37,717 bases of DNA from Bdellovibrionaceae bacterium UBA2351 (GCA_002344565.1 DDTZ01000046.1:62812-100528), one strand, 5' to 3'; shown: positions 17,166 through 25,596, counted from the first letter of the stretch. Translations and numbers: made by a program. The notes: a model not told the origin generated them from the sequence alone.

Positions 17166-18052
17166 GAAAGCTTTTAATTAGTGCGTGTGCTTTATCGATG
17201 TCTTTGACGCTGATTCAGTGTTCAAGCAAGACTAAAAATGAAAGTTCATCTGCGGCTCAAGCGGCAGTGGAAAGCCCAGGTACTCTGATTGAAGAATCCA
17301 CGGCTCGAGGAAAAAAGGGTGGGACTCAGGCTGGCAAAAGCTCTCCCATTACAAATATCGCAACTACACAGAAATCAACAACAGCTGAGCCCTCAGTTTA
17401 TGCTCAGCTTAATTTGCATATTAAAAATCAAGATGATGATTCTATTTTAAAAGAAGGCTCATCATTATTGATGAAGAATCCCAATGATGTGAAAGCCATT
17501 AACTCTATGGCAATGGCCTATTACAAGCGAGGGCAATATCCTTTGGCGAAAAGCCTTTTGATGCGCGCATTGAAAGTGGAAGCGGGGGCTTATGAGGTTC
17601 ATTCTAATTTGGGTGTAGTTCAATTAGCAATGGGTGATAAAAATGAAGCGCTTAAGAGTTTTAAAAAAGCGATCGAGTTAAACCCTAATGATTATGTGAG
17701 CGCTAGTAATGCTGGTTCCTTATATGTTGTAGAACAAGACTTCGAAAAAGCCGCTGTGGTTTTAGAGATTGCGTATAGCAAAGGATATCGGAATGCAAAG
17801 GTGCTGAGTAACTTTGGTGTCGCATTGACCGCAACGGGTAAGTATGAAAAAGCCGACAAAATTTATCGGGAAGCTTTAAAGGAAAACAGTAACAGTAAAG
17901 AAGCATTATTTAATCATGCCATTTTATTGATACAGTTCTTAAAGAAAAATGAAGAAGGACTCGAGATTGTAAAAAAACTTAAGTTCCTAGGAATTCCCGA
18001 AGAGGGCCGCAAACGCCTTCAGGATCTGCAAGCCATGGCGGAGAAGAAATAA
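17162..18052 (+). CDS. gltE: TPR lipoprotein, GltE (AglT)-like
   Basis: A 296-aa protein with a lipoprotein-like signal (MRKLLISACALSMSLTLIQC); the residue before Cys20 is Gln, not the usual Gly/Ala/Ser, so lipidation is likely but atypical. A Ser/Thr/Gln-rich linker (about 21-75) leads to TPR repeats (about 80-290): AINSMAMAYYKRGQYPLAKS, YEVHSNLGVVQLAMGDKNEA and VLSNFGVALTATGKYEKADK. M. xanthus AglT/GltE is a TPR lipoprotein between gltD and gltF, matching this position. It overlaps gltD-like by 4 bp and touches the next gene. Cluster 2 has no equivalent, so either that machine does without it or both share this copy. Confidence 0.72.
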   Translation: MRKLLISACALSMSLTLIQCSSKTKNESSSAAQAAVESPGTLIEESTARGKKGGTQAGKSSPITNIATTQKSTTAEPSVYAQLNLHIKNQDDDSILKEGSSLLMKNPNDVKAINSMAMAYYKRGQYPLAKSLLMRALKVEAGAYEVHSNLGVVQLAMGDKNEALKSFKKAIELNPNDYVSASNAGSLYVVEQDFEKAAVVLEIAYSKGYRNAKVLSNFGVALTATGKYEKADKIYREALKENSNSKEALFNHAILLIQFLKKNEEGLEIVKKLKFLGIPEEGRKRLQDLQAMAEKK

Positions 18053-18351
18053 TGAAAAATAAAATTTTGATACTTAAGATTTTGGCTATATTCATAGTTG
18101 GACCTTCGTTGAGCTTCGCTCAAAGCTCAAGCGTGACTAACAAATCTAACTATGTAAAAATTAAAGATAAAAAGGCAACCTTGAATTTTGAAGATGAACT
18201 TGTTGAAGGTTCTACTCAGAAACCAGAGTTGTTTTATTTGTTTCAGAAAAAGAACTTTAACTACAAAAGGCTGATTAAGTTGAGAGAAAATTTTCTTCCT
18301 GAACTCAGAAATAATGCAGAGAACGTGCAGCGGGTGAGGAGTTCTAATTGA
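18052..18351 (+). CDS. gltF: small periplasmic protein, GltF-like (cluster 1)
   Basis: A 99-aa secreted protein with signal peptide MKNKILILKILAIFIVGPSLSFA and a short mature part. The stretch ATLNFEDELVEGSTQKPELF aligns with AILDFEGEVIEGERRRPDLF in the 137-aa protein at 32208-32606, and both genes lie directly before an FHA/TonB-like gene, so they are paralogues. M. xanthus GltF is a small periplasmic protein encoded between gltE and gltG; the same order holds. The stop overlaps the TTG start of the next gene (TTGA). Biochemical role is unknown. Confidence 0.65.
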   Translation: MKNKILILKILAIFIVGPSLSFAQSSSVTNKSNYVKIKDKKATLNFEDELVEGSTQKPELFYLFQKKNFNYKRLIKLRENFLPELRNNAENVQRVRSSN

Positions 18352-20450
18352 AGCAACCCATAATTCTTAGAGTTTTTAAATCTAATCAGCTAAAAGAGGT
18401 CAAACAATTTGATATAGATCAAGTCGTTGTTGGCTCGAATCAAGAATCACAACTCAATTTGGTTGATGATGCTGTTTCGCCAATTCATTGCTTAATTGAA
18501 AAGCGTGATTCTGGTTATTATATCTGCGATCTGGGTTCTAAGAGTGGAACGTTCAAAAACGGCCAGGCTATTCTGGATGAACCGGTTTCTTCTGGTGATG
18601 AACTTATTATCGGTCCATTTAAAATCGTATTCTCTGTCGGTGTTCCAAAACCAGTGGGTCAACCGAAGGAGCTTGATAAAACAGTTGTTGCTTCATTAAC
18701 AACAACTGAAATTGTTGCGCCAATTCGCGACGAGAAAACTCAAGTTGTAGAAAAGGTTATTGATGATGACAAAACGGTAAACGAGCCGAAAGTATCAGAA
18801 AAAGTTCCTGAAAAGCCGCAATCGATTGCTCAGGTTAAAAAACCTGAGATCGTAACAAAAGGTTTTCAGCGAGCTGCTTCTAAAAAGAAAAAGTATTCAT
18901 TCGCTCCAGCGAGTGAGATTAAAGATTTAAAGTCATATTTGTCACCGACTCGCGGAAGTTTGGTTGAAGTTAATTTGGCATGGAATGAACGTATTATCCA
19001 AACATACCATTACAGAAGTAAGGGCGTGTTTAGAACCAGCATGTCATCAGATAAGGGAATCTTTTTGCCCGCGCCGTCTATTCCAGCAAACTGGCCACTT
19101 ATTGACTTTGGCGCACAGCTGAAAGTTTTAGTGCCTTCGGGTTCTGAAATTGAAATCATAAACTCAAAGGCGTCAACTAAAGAAGATGTGTTGCTAGGAG
19201 CAGGTAAAGCGATTCGCATGAGCCAGGGCACCCAGGTTCGTGTAGATCAGAATGAATTACTTTGGGTGCGATTGCCTGATAAAAATTTAAGTCTATATGT
19301 GCGTTTCGTCGAATCAACGCCGATAGTACCGTTTGCACCGTTGTTGCTATCAAGTTCAGAAATAGGCAGTTTGTTAATCTCTGTCATCATTTCGGGTATG
19401 TTAGCCTTCTACGTGGCAACAATGACTTCAAAATTTCAGCCGCCACAAGAGGAAGAGAAATCAACTTACACGGCGCAAGTTTTGTTTAACGAAACAAAGC
19501 CTAAGGAAGAAAAAATCCCTCCGCCAATGCCGAAGCCGCCTCCACCACAAGAAAAGCCAAATCCTCCTCCACCTCCAGAACCACCTAAAAAGGTGAAAAT
19601 GGCAGACGAGAAGAAAGAGGCGACTAAAAAAGGTGAAGCGAATAAGGTGAGTAGCGCTCAGTCGGCGCAAACGGCGAGAAAAGCAGTAGAGGTTGCGCCT
19701 AAACCAGATTCGCAAAATCGTCCGAAGAAGTTTACATCTGTTAAGCAAGGGGGCGCTGTGAAAATCGGCCAAGCCGCTGGTGCTAATGCGCAAAGTGCGC
19801 AGCCTAAAGATGTAAACAAAATGGGACTGTTCAGTGCATTCGGCTCTGGTGGTGTTAGAAAACAGTTGGATCAGGCTTACCAAGGCGCCGGCGATATTTT
19901 AGGAAATGCGGATAAAGCGACGGGTTCTACTGGAATGGGCGAAAATCGCGAAGGCGACGATTTAGGTTCAAAATTCAAAGATACAGGTGCTGGCGGTAAA
20001 GGTACAGCTACGGAAGGTATCGCGGGTATCGGAACTAAAGGTCGCGCGGGTGGAACAAGCGCTTATGGTAGTACGGATGGCTTCGGTGATAAAACATCGG
20101 TAGCAATCCAAGCCGGTGGATCGGAAGAAGCTTTCGAAGGCTCGATCGACAAAGAAGCTGTTCGTCGGCGTATCAAGCATAATTTGAACTTAATCAGAGG
20201 CTGTTACAATCAGGAACTAAATCGACTGGATAAGTCAGGTCGCCGCGTTCTGGAAGGTAAAGTCGTACTGAAGTGGGATATCGTGGATAATGGGGTGGCG
20301 AAAAACGTAAGAGTTTCAAATACCACATTAAATAATAGCGCGATTGAAAGATGTATAGCGGAGCGTCTGGCAACGATTGTGTTCCCTGATCCGCCGGATG
20401 GTACTACGGCCGAAGTGTCATACCCATTCATATTTAAAAATGAGCAATAA
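18348..20450 (+). CDS. gltG: GltG-like protein: FHA domain, TM helix, Pro-rich linker, AgmX/PglI (TonB-like) C-terminus (cluster 1)
   Basis: A 700-aa inner-membrane protein. The N-terminal FHA domain (about 20-100) has VSPIH and DLGSKSGTFKNG; the usual GR is GS. A mixed domain (about 185-325) precedes a transmembrane helix (about 338-357, SLLISVIISGMLAFYVA). A Pro-rich spacer (about 385-414, PPPMPKPPPPQ) and a Gly-rich stretch (about 500-590) reach into the periplasm. The C-terminal 100 residues form an AgmX/PglI-type TonB-like domain: IRGCYNQEL, LEGKVVLKWDI, IERCIAERL and VFPDPPDG, with two Cys. The start is TTG 18348 after GAGGAG; it overlaps gltF-like. In M. xanthus GltG contacts the AglRQS motor and carries force across the periplasm. 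Paralogue: 32608-34476. Confidence 0.85.
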   Translation: MKQPIILRVFKSNQLKEVKQFDIDQVVVGSNQESQLNLVDDAVSPIHCLIEKRDSGYYICDLGSKSGTFKNGQAILDEPVSSGDELIIGPFKIVFSVGVPKPVGQPKELDKTVVASLTTTEIVAPIRDEKTQVVEKVIDDDKTVNEPKVSEKVPEKPQSIAQVKKPEIVTKGFQRAASKKKKYSFAPASEIKDLKSYLSPTRGSLVEVNLAWNERIIQTYHYRSKGVFRTSMSSDKGIFLPAPSIPANWPLIDFGAQLKVLVPSGSEIEIINSKASTKEDVLLGAGKAIRMSQGTQVRVDQNELLWVRLPDKNLSLYVRFVESTPIVPFAPLLLSSSEIGSLLISVIISGMLAFYVATMTSKFQPPQEEEKSTYTAQVLFNETKPKEEKIPPPMPKPPPPQEKPNPPPPPEPPKKVKMADEKKEATKKGEANKVSSAQSAQTARKAVEVAPKPDSQNRPKKFTSVKQGGAVKIGQAAGANAQSAQPKDVNKMGLFSAFGSGGVRKQLDQAYQGAGDILGNADKATGSTGMGENREGDDLGSKFKDTGAGGKGTATEGIAGIGTKGRAGGTSAYGSTDGFGDKTSVAIQAGGSEEAFEGSIDKEAVRRRIKHNLNLIRGCYNQELNRLDKSGRRVLEGKVVLKWDIVDNGVAKNVRVSNTTLNNSAIERCIAERLATIVFPDPPDGTTAEVSYPFIFKNEQ

Positions 20451-20477
20451 AATTTAATAATACTTTAGGAGGATACC

Positions 20478-21143
20478 TTGAACCCGATACAACAATGCGA
20501 CCCGAATAACTTTATTGCCCGTGCTTTCTGTGAGGGTGGATGGGTAATGTACGTTATCGCAGTATTTGCGATCTTGACTATTATTTTAGTAGTTGAGCGT
20601 ATGATGAAACTCAATACACTTCTTGTTAACAAGAAAGACTTCTCTGACATTATCTATAGAATGGTAATCAGTGGTGATATTCGCCAAGCGATTGCATACT
20701 GCGATCAGCGTCCAGCTCCTTTAACTAACACTGTAAAAGCTGGTTTGGTTCAAGCGTTGAATAAACGTCCAGATGAGGAAGTGCAAGTGGCGATGGACGC
20801 AGCTTTATTAAGAGAGATGCCAAAAATTGAAGGTTGGACAGCGTTCTTAGCAGTATTCGGAAACGTTGCCGTACTTGCGGGACTACTAGGAACTATCATC
20901 GGTATGGTCGGCTCGTTCCGTGCGGTATCTATGGCAGATAATGCAACAAAAGCAGAATTATTATCGCAAGGTATTTCGCATGCGTTAAATTGTACTGCGT
21001 TCGGATTATGTGTTGCGATTGTAGCGATCGTTTCCTACGGTATTTTCCAGCATCAAATTCAGAAAACTGAAAATGAAGTAATTGAAACTAGTATGTCTCT
21101 TTTAAATCTAGTGGTTGCGAACAGAGATAAAATAAAGGATTAA
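20478..21143 (+). CDS. aglR: TolQ/ExbB/MotA-type motor protein, AglR-like (cluster 1)
   Basis: A 221-aa inner-membrane proton-channel subunit. Three helices are visible: about 21-42, 121-146 (AFLAVFGNVAVLAGLLGTIIG) and 166-190 (HALNCTAFGLCVAIVAIVSY), the MotA/TolQ/ExbB layout. The start is TTG 20478 behind a strong AGGAGG. The two TolR-type genes follow within 5 bp and by a 1-bp overlap. AglR of M. xanthus forms the gliding motor with AglQ and AglS. TolQ of the Tol-Pal system was considered, but tolA, tolB and pal are absent and all neighbours are Glt-like. Confidence 0.85.
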   Translation: MNPIQQCDPNNFIARAFCEGGWVMYVIAVFAILTIILVVERMMKLNTLLVNKKDFSDIIYRMVISGDIRQAIAYCDQRPAPLTNTVKAGLVQALNKRPDEEVQVAMDAALLREMPKIEGWTAFLAVFGNVAVLAGLLGTIIGMVGSFRAVSMADNATKAELLSQGISHALNCTAFGLCVAIVAIVSYGIFQHQIQKTENEVIETSMSLLNLVVANRDKIKD

Positions 21144-21148
21144 TTTAA

Positions 21149-21625
21149 ATGGCTCAAATCGAAGGTGGCGGCGGCCGAGGCCGAGCCGTCAGTGTAGAAC
21201 TTAATCTAGTGCCGTTCATCGACTTGATGAGCGTTCTGATTACATTCTTATTGATCACGGCAGTTTGGACGCAAGTTTCGATGATCCAGATCGGTAGTTC
21301 TTTGTATGCGAAGAAAGATGATTCGCAGCAGGCGCCACAGATTACGCCGAATGCCGACATCGCATTGAAAGTGGATGTTAAGCTAGATGGTTATGTTCTA
21401 ACTGTGGGCACTCAAATTATTTCTCTACCTAAAGTGAACAACGCGTACGATTTTCAAGGCCTGGTGGCGCAGCTTCAGCGGGTAAAGCAATTGTATCCTG
21501 AAAAGTTAGATGGCATCGTGAGCATGTCGGATGATGTTCCTTACGAAAATCTTATTAATACAATGGATCAGTTCTTAGTTGCTGGATTTCCAAATATTTC
21601 GATTGCGACAGGAGGGCCGAACTAA
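21149..21625 (+). CDS. TolR/ExbD-type motor protein, AglQ/AglS-like (cluster 1, first)
   Basis: A 158-aa single-pass protein. The membrane helix with the proton-carrying Asp is intact (NLVPFIDLMSVLITFLLITA, D25). The periplasmic part ends in the usual ExbD/TolR pattern DGIVSMSDDVPYENLINTMD followed by GFPNISIATGG. It lies 5 bp after the TolQ-type gene with AAAGGA upstream, and ends at the start of the second TolR-type gene. Which of AglQ or AglS it corresponds to cannot be decided from the sequence. Confidence 0.85.
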   Translation: MAQIEGGGGRGRAVSVELNLVPFIDLMSVLITFLLITAVWTQVSMIQIGSSLYAKKDDSQQAPQITPNADIALKVDVKLDGYVLTVGTQIISLPKVNNAYDFQGLVAQLQRVKQLYPEKLDGIVSMSDDVPYENLINTMDQFLVAGFPNISIATGGPN

Positions 21626-22215
21626 TGCCAATTCATAAGCCAGGTGAGCGTTTTCGCTATCACAAAATTCTAAGTCGCAAAAAGGGTAAGCGTTCAGTCA
21701 CTGCTATTCTGTCTTTAACAGCGATGGTAGATATGTTTACCGTATTGGCTATTTTCCTTTTACAGAACTACAATACAAAAGATTTCATTGTTTATACTCC
21801 TAAAGAAGTGGTGCTGCCTAAAGCCCAATCGATTAAAGAGCTGAAGCCAGCATTTGTGATTACTATATCTAATAAAGAAATTCTTTTAGACAAAACTGCG
21901 GTGATTTCTTTTGATGAAGTTAAAAATCAACAAGAATGGTTAATTCAGCCACTGTTTGATCAGCTTCAGCAAGGCCTAGTTAAATCTAAGCAAGAATATG
22001 AAAGCAAACTTCAAAGTCAGTTAAAGAATGTGGTTGATAATGCGCGGGGCGAAAAAGAAGAGGATCCTTTTGCGTGGAAGAAGGTCACCATTCAGTCTGA
22101 TAAAGATATTGATTTCCTAACTGTAAAAAAAGTCATGTATACACTGTCTGAAGCCGGGGCAGGCGAAATTAACTTTGCCGTAGTTAAGAAGACCGAAAAA
22201 GAAATTGCCCAATAG
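21625..22215 (+). CDS. TolR/ExbD-type motor protein, AglS/AglQ-like (cluster 1, second)
   Basis: A 196-aa protein with a basic N-terminus (RKKGKRS), then a single helix with Asp (SLTAMVDMFTVLAIFLLQNY, D36). The periplasmic domain is longer and less typical than in the first copy, with an inserted helix (about 110-150, LFDQLQQGLVKSKQEYESKL) before VTIQSDKDIDFLTVKKVMYT. Two unlike TolR-type subunits per TolQ-type gene is the M. xanthus aglRQS arrangement. It is the last gene of cluster 1; lptC follows after 28 bp with no terminator visible. Confidence 0.82.
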   Translation: MPIHKPGERFRYHKILSRKKGKRSVTAILSLTAMVDMFTVLAIFLLQNYNTKDFIVYTPKEVVLPKAQSIKELKPAFVITISNKEILLDKTAVISFDEVKNQQEWLIQPLFDQLQQGLVKSKQEYESKLQSQLKNVVDNARGEKEEDPFAWKKVTIQSDKDIDFLTVKKVMYTLSEAGAGEINFAVVKKTEKEIAQ

Positions 22216-22243
22216 ATAGTTCACCACTAGTATCCTGGCAGGC

Positions 22244-23200
22244 ATGAAGAAAACTAAGAAAATTCTTTTTTCACTTTTGCTGATCTTCATTTTAGTTGAA
22301 GTCATTTTTATATTCCCGCAACAAATTGAAAAGCTGGACCGTGAGTCTATGGAAACAGCAGATAATCAGAAAAAAGAGCGTGTTGAGCAAAAGATGAAAG
22401 GGGTTCATTTAGTTGAATCTCAACGGGGCGCTCGCGATTTTGAACTACACGCAGAAAAAGCTCGGGGTTATCAACAGGAGGGCGATTACTTTTTAGATAA
22501 AGTAAAAGTTCAATTTTATAACTTAGATGCGAATGATTTTACCGTGACAGGAAATGAAGGCGAAGTCGATGGTAAAACAAAAAATATTAAAATTAAGGGA
22601 AACGTCGTTACGAAATCTGCTAATGGTTATACCTTTTACACAGATGAAATATTTTATAATTTCGCAATGAGAAAAATTATTTCTCCTGGAAAAATCAAAA
22701 TGGTTGGGCCATCAGATGATCAAGGTGAAGGCTTGAAGCTTGATGGATATAATATGCATATATTGGTCGATATTAATGAAATGAAAATTTTCAAAGATAT
22801 TAACGCATTTAAACCGATGAACTCTAATCAAAATCTAAAAATAACCAGTGAAATGGCGACATTCAGCGGGAAAAACAAAGAAGCCCACTTTGAAAATAAC
22901 GTAGTACTTAACTATGGCAGTATGTTGATTAAAGGTCCGGATTGTTACTTTGTTTATTCGGGAAATATGAAAAGTCTTGAGCGTATTAACGTCAAAGGTG
23001 GCGTTGAGTTAACCGATAAGAAACGCAGAGCCACTAGTCAGGATCTTGTAGTTGATCTACAGAAAGCGACGCTGCGGTTTACAGGCAGTCCTAAGATTTA
23101 TCAAGACGAAGATGAAATAGCCGGGGAAGAGATTCTTCTTCTAGATGGCGGCAAGCGTTTGAAGATTCAAAAAGTGAAAGCCTCCGCAACCCAAAAATAA
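22244..23200 (+). CDS. lptC: LPS export protein, LptC with LptA-like C-terminal half
   Basis: A 318-aa protein with a membrane anchor (about 7-25, ILFSLLLIFILVEVIFIF) and a beta-jellyroll-type periplasmic region. The first part (about 45-175: FELHAEKARGYQQEGDYFLD, then KVKVQFYN and VTGNEGEVDGKTKNIKIKGN) matches LptC. The second (about 195-305: ITSEMATFSGKNKEAHFENN, then INVKGGVELTDKK and FTGSPKIYQDEDEIAGEEIL) resembles LptA/OstA. E. coli LptC is about 190 aa with lptA separate; no separate lptA is seen here, so this is probably a fusion or extended bridge carrying LPS from LptB2FG toward the outer membrane. It sits between aglS-like and lptB. Confidence 0.8.
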   Translation: MKKTKKILFSLLLIFILVEVIFIFPQQIEKLDRESMETADNQKKERVEQKMKGVHLVESQRGARDFELHAEKARGYQQEGDYFLDKVKVQFYNLDANDFTVTGNEGEVDGKTKNIKIKGNVVTKSANGYTFYTDEIFYNFAMRKIISPGKIKMVGPSDDQGEGLKLDGYNMHILVDINEMKIFKDINAFKPMNSNQNLKITSEMATFSGKNKEAHFENNVVLNYGSMLIKGPDCYFVYSGNMKSLERINVKGGVELTDKKRRATSQDLVVDLQKATLRFTGSPKIYQDEDEIAGEEILLLDGGKRLKIQKVKASATQK

Positions 23201-23264
23201 CCTAGCTATTTGTCCCTTTTTCGCCCCATTATCTCTCTGCATCCTGCCGATGCGTGGGCAAAAA

Positions 23265-23294
23265 TTGACTTATTCAATGTTTGCGGAATAAAAT
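23265..23294 (+). promoter_or_regulatory. candidate promoter of lptB
   Basis: TTGACT (23265-23270), an 18-nt spacer and TAAAAT (23289-23294) differ from the sigma-70 consensus by one base each. The -10 ends 7 nt before ATG 23302 and no ribosome site is present, so lptB mRNA could be leaderless. The position also allows lptB-rpoN expression independent of cluster 1. Confidence 0.45.
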
Positions 23295-23301
23295 TATATA
23301 T

Positions 23302-24024
23302 ATGAGTGTTCTAAAGATTGAAGGGCTTTCCAAATCTTATAAAAAGAGAAAGGTCGTCGACGACGTTTCTTTTTCAATTTCTTCAGGGCAAGTAGTGGGA
23401 CTGCTGGGGCCAAACGGTGCCGGTAAAACGACTTCTTTTTATATGGTGGTTGGGATAGTAGGGCCGGATAAAGGTAATATCATTTTGGACGATTTAACAA
23501 TTACAAAAGATCCAATGTATAAGCGTGCCCGGGTTGGTTTAAGTTATTTAGCACAGGAACCAAGTATTTTTAGAAAACTATCCGTGGAAGAAAACATATT
23601 AGTTGCTCTTGAGGCGCACGGCTATGATTCTGTGAAACGCAAAGAAAAGCTTGAGAGCTTGTTAAATGAATTCCGTATTCAGCATATTAGATCAAGTTTT
23701 GGTTTTTCCCTGTCGGGTGGTGAGCGTCGTCGTGTTGAAATTGCGCGCGCCCTAGCTGGAAGTCCTAAGTTTATTTTATTAGATGAACCGTTCGCGGGTA
23801 TTGACCCAATCGCGGTGAATGATATTCAGAACATCATCAGAGACCTCAAATCCAAAGGAATTGGAGTCCTGATTACCGATCATAATGTACGAGAAACCTT
23901 GGGGATTTGTGATTATGCCTATATACTCAAGGATGGTAGGATCCAAGTAAGCGGGTCTAGCGATGAAATCACAAACAGTGAGATCGCACGTAAGTTTTAT
24001 TTGGGCGAAAATTTTAAACTGTAA
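23302..24024 (+). CDS. lptB: LPS export ABC transporter ATP-binding protein
   Basis: The 240-aa ATPase that powers LPS extraction from the inner membrane with LptF/LptG (not in window). Walker A GPNGAGKTT (36-44), signature LSGGERRRVEIARAL, Walker B FILLDEPFAGIDP and the switch ITDHNVRET are intact and typical of LptB. ATG 23302 gives the family N-terminus (MSVLKIEGLSKSYKKRKVV); an upstream in-frame TTG at 23281 is less likely. It follows lptC after 101 bp and precedes rpoN by 11 bp, the classical lptB-rpoN pair. Confidence 0.96.
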   Translation: MSVLKIEGLSKSYKKRKVVDDVSFSISSGQVVGLLGPNGAGKTTSFYMVVGIVGPDKGNIILDDLTITKDPMYKRARVGLSYLAQEPSIFRKLSVEENILVALEAHGYDSVKRKEKLESLLNEFRIQHIRSSFGFSLSGGERRRVEIARALAGSPKFILLDEPFAGIDPIAVNDIQNIIRDLKSKGIGVLITDHNVRETLGICDYAYILKDGRIQVSGSSDEITNSEIARKFYLGENFKL

Positions 24025-24035
24025 TTGGAGAAATA

Positions 24036-25472
24036 ATGGCTCTTAAGCAGACCATGAGTTTGGGGCAAAATCTAGTAATCACGCCGCAATTGCAACAGGC
24101 GATTAAATTGCTTCAAATGTCTCGTTTGGAACTTGAGTCCAATGTTCGTTCTGAACTTGAAGAAAATCCTATCCTAGAAGAATCAGAAATTCTAAAAGAC
24201 GAAGATCTTCAACGTGCTAAAGAAGTATCAGAGTCTATGGAGGCTCGTGAATCCGAAGCTCCTGAAACTACGAGCAGTCAAGACCCTCAGAAACAAGATG
24301 AGTTCGAATGGGAAAGTTACTTTGAGCAGAATCAAAAACCGCCTCAGTCAGGCATGAGTGGCAGTGAAGAGATCATGAATTACGAAAACGTAATTCGCGC
24401 CTATGAAACTCTTCATGACTATTTATATTGGCAAGTCAAAATGGGTGGTTTCGGCGAGCATGAAGAGCGCGCTGCGGATGCTTTGATTAGCTACGTGGAT
24501 GATGATGGTTATATTAAAACGCCGCTTGAGCAAATCGCGGCGGAAGAAAATCTTCCGATTGAAGACCTACAAGACACGTTAGAGCTGATTCATGAATTCG
24601 ATCCACCAGGTGTGGGCGCGCGTGATTTAAAAGAGTGTATGTTAATTCAAGCAAAACATCTTGAAGAAGACACTACAGATTTAGTTTTCATGATCAATAA
24701 TCACTTAAAAGATTTAGAAAAGAAAAATTTTGATGGTATTGCGAAAGCGCTAAATAAAGACGTTCGCGAAGTTATCGAAATGTGTAAGATCATATACTCC
24801 ATGGAGCCAAAACCAGGGCGCGCCTATGCGCCACAAGACACACATTATGTGACTCCGGATGTGTATGTGTACAAAGTCGGCGAAGATTACTCTGTTTCAC
24901 TGAATGAAGATGGTTTGCCACGATTAAAGATTTCAAATTTTTATAAGAACCTTTTAAAAGAAGGGTCGAATAAAAAAGATAATGAATATATTCAAGAAAA
25001 ATTGAAATCTGCAATTTGGTTAATTAAATCCATTCATCAGAGACAAAGAACTATTTATAAAGTTTCTGAAAGTATCGTTAAGCACCAACGTGAATTTTTT
25101 GATAAAGGCGCAGGCTTCTTGAAGCCAATGATTTTAAGAGATATTGCAAATGATATCGGAATGCATGAATCTACGGTAAGTCGTGTGACTACGGCTAAGT
25201 ACATGCATACTCCACAGGGAATCTATGAATTGAAATATTTCTTCAATTCAGGAATATCGAGTACATCGGGTGGTGAAGCACTTGCGAGCGAATCTGTTAA
25301 GCTGAAAATCAAAGATCTAGTAGGGAAAGAAAATCCAAAGAATCCTTTGTCGGATCAAAAAATCGCGCAAATGTTAGAAAAAGATGGTATTCAGATCGCG
25401 CGAAGAACCGTGGCAAAATACAGAGAAATTCTAAAAATTCTTCCTTCAAGCCAACGGAAAAAAGTATATTAG
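24036..25472 (+). CDS. rpoN: RNA polymerase sigma-54 factor
   Basis: A 478-aa sigma-54 protein. Region I is Gln/Leu-rich (MSLGQNLVITPQLQQAIKLL), followed by an acidic region II (about 50-105), the core-binding domain, the helix-turn-helix (LRDIANDIGMHESTVSRVTT) and the RpoN box ARRTVAKYRE (about 455-464) that reads the -24 element. GGAG lies before ATG 24036. It directly follows lptB as in many proteobacteria. The FHA-type activator at 4799-6049 has the AAA+ loop needed to work with it. Confidence 0.97.
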   Translation: MALKQTMSLGQNLVITPQLQQAIKLLQMSRLELESNVRSELEENPILEESEILKDEDLQRAKEVSESMEARESEAPETTSSQDPQKQDEFEWESYFEQNQKPPQSGMSGSEEIMNYENVIRAYETLHDYLYWQVKMGGFGEHEERAADALISYVDDDGYIKTPLEQIAAEENLPIEDLQDTLELIHEFDPPGVGARDLKECMLIQAKHLEEDTTDLVFMINNHLKDLEKKNFDGIAKALNKDVREVIEMCKIIYSMEPKPGRAYAPQDTHYVTPDVYVYKVGEDYSVSLNEDGLPRLKISNFYKNLLKEGSNKKDNEYIQEKLKSAIWLIKSIHQRQRTIYKVSESIVKHQREFFDKGAGFLKPMILRDIANDIGMHESTVSRVTTAKYMHTPQGIYELKYFFNSGISSTSGGEALASESVKLKIKDLVGKENPKNPLSDQKIAQMLEKDGIQIARRTVAKYREILKILPSSQRKKVY

Positions 25473-25481
25473 TTATTGCTC

Positions 25482-25533
25482 TAACGATATCGTTACGAAT
25501 GTGCCGGAAAAAAGAAAAATCAATACCCGGCAC
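25482..25533. repeat. palindrome and inverted repeat between rpoN and cluster 2
   Basis: The 124-bp gap holds a perfect 14-nt palindrome TAACGATATCGTTA (25482-25495) and a 7-bp inverted repeat GTGCCGG (25501-25507) / CCGGCAC (25527-25533) with a 19-nt A-rich loop. No U-tract follows, so a standard terminator is not supported; an operator or an RNA hairpin marking the end of the rpoN transcript are possible. Confidence 0.45.
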
Positions 25534-25596
25534 TAGTCTAGCTAAGTCATTAAATTCCTAAAAAAAAATTCAAAATTCAGTCAAACTAAAGAAATC

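Noticed and set aside
19461..19883. 140-codon minus-strand frame rich in Arg, Trp and Phe
   Set aside because: It is the complement of the Pro-rich linker of the cluster 1 GltG-like gene; the residue bias comes from that linker.
20478..22215. Tol-Pal or TonB-ExbBD assignment for the TolQ/TolR-type genes
   Set aside because: No tolA, tolB, pal or TonB-dependent receptor is nearby; two TolR-type genes per TolQ and Glt-like neighbours fit the Agl motor better.
25501..25533. Rho-independent terminator of rpoN
   Set aside because: The stem is short with a 19-nt loop and no T-run follows.
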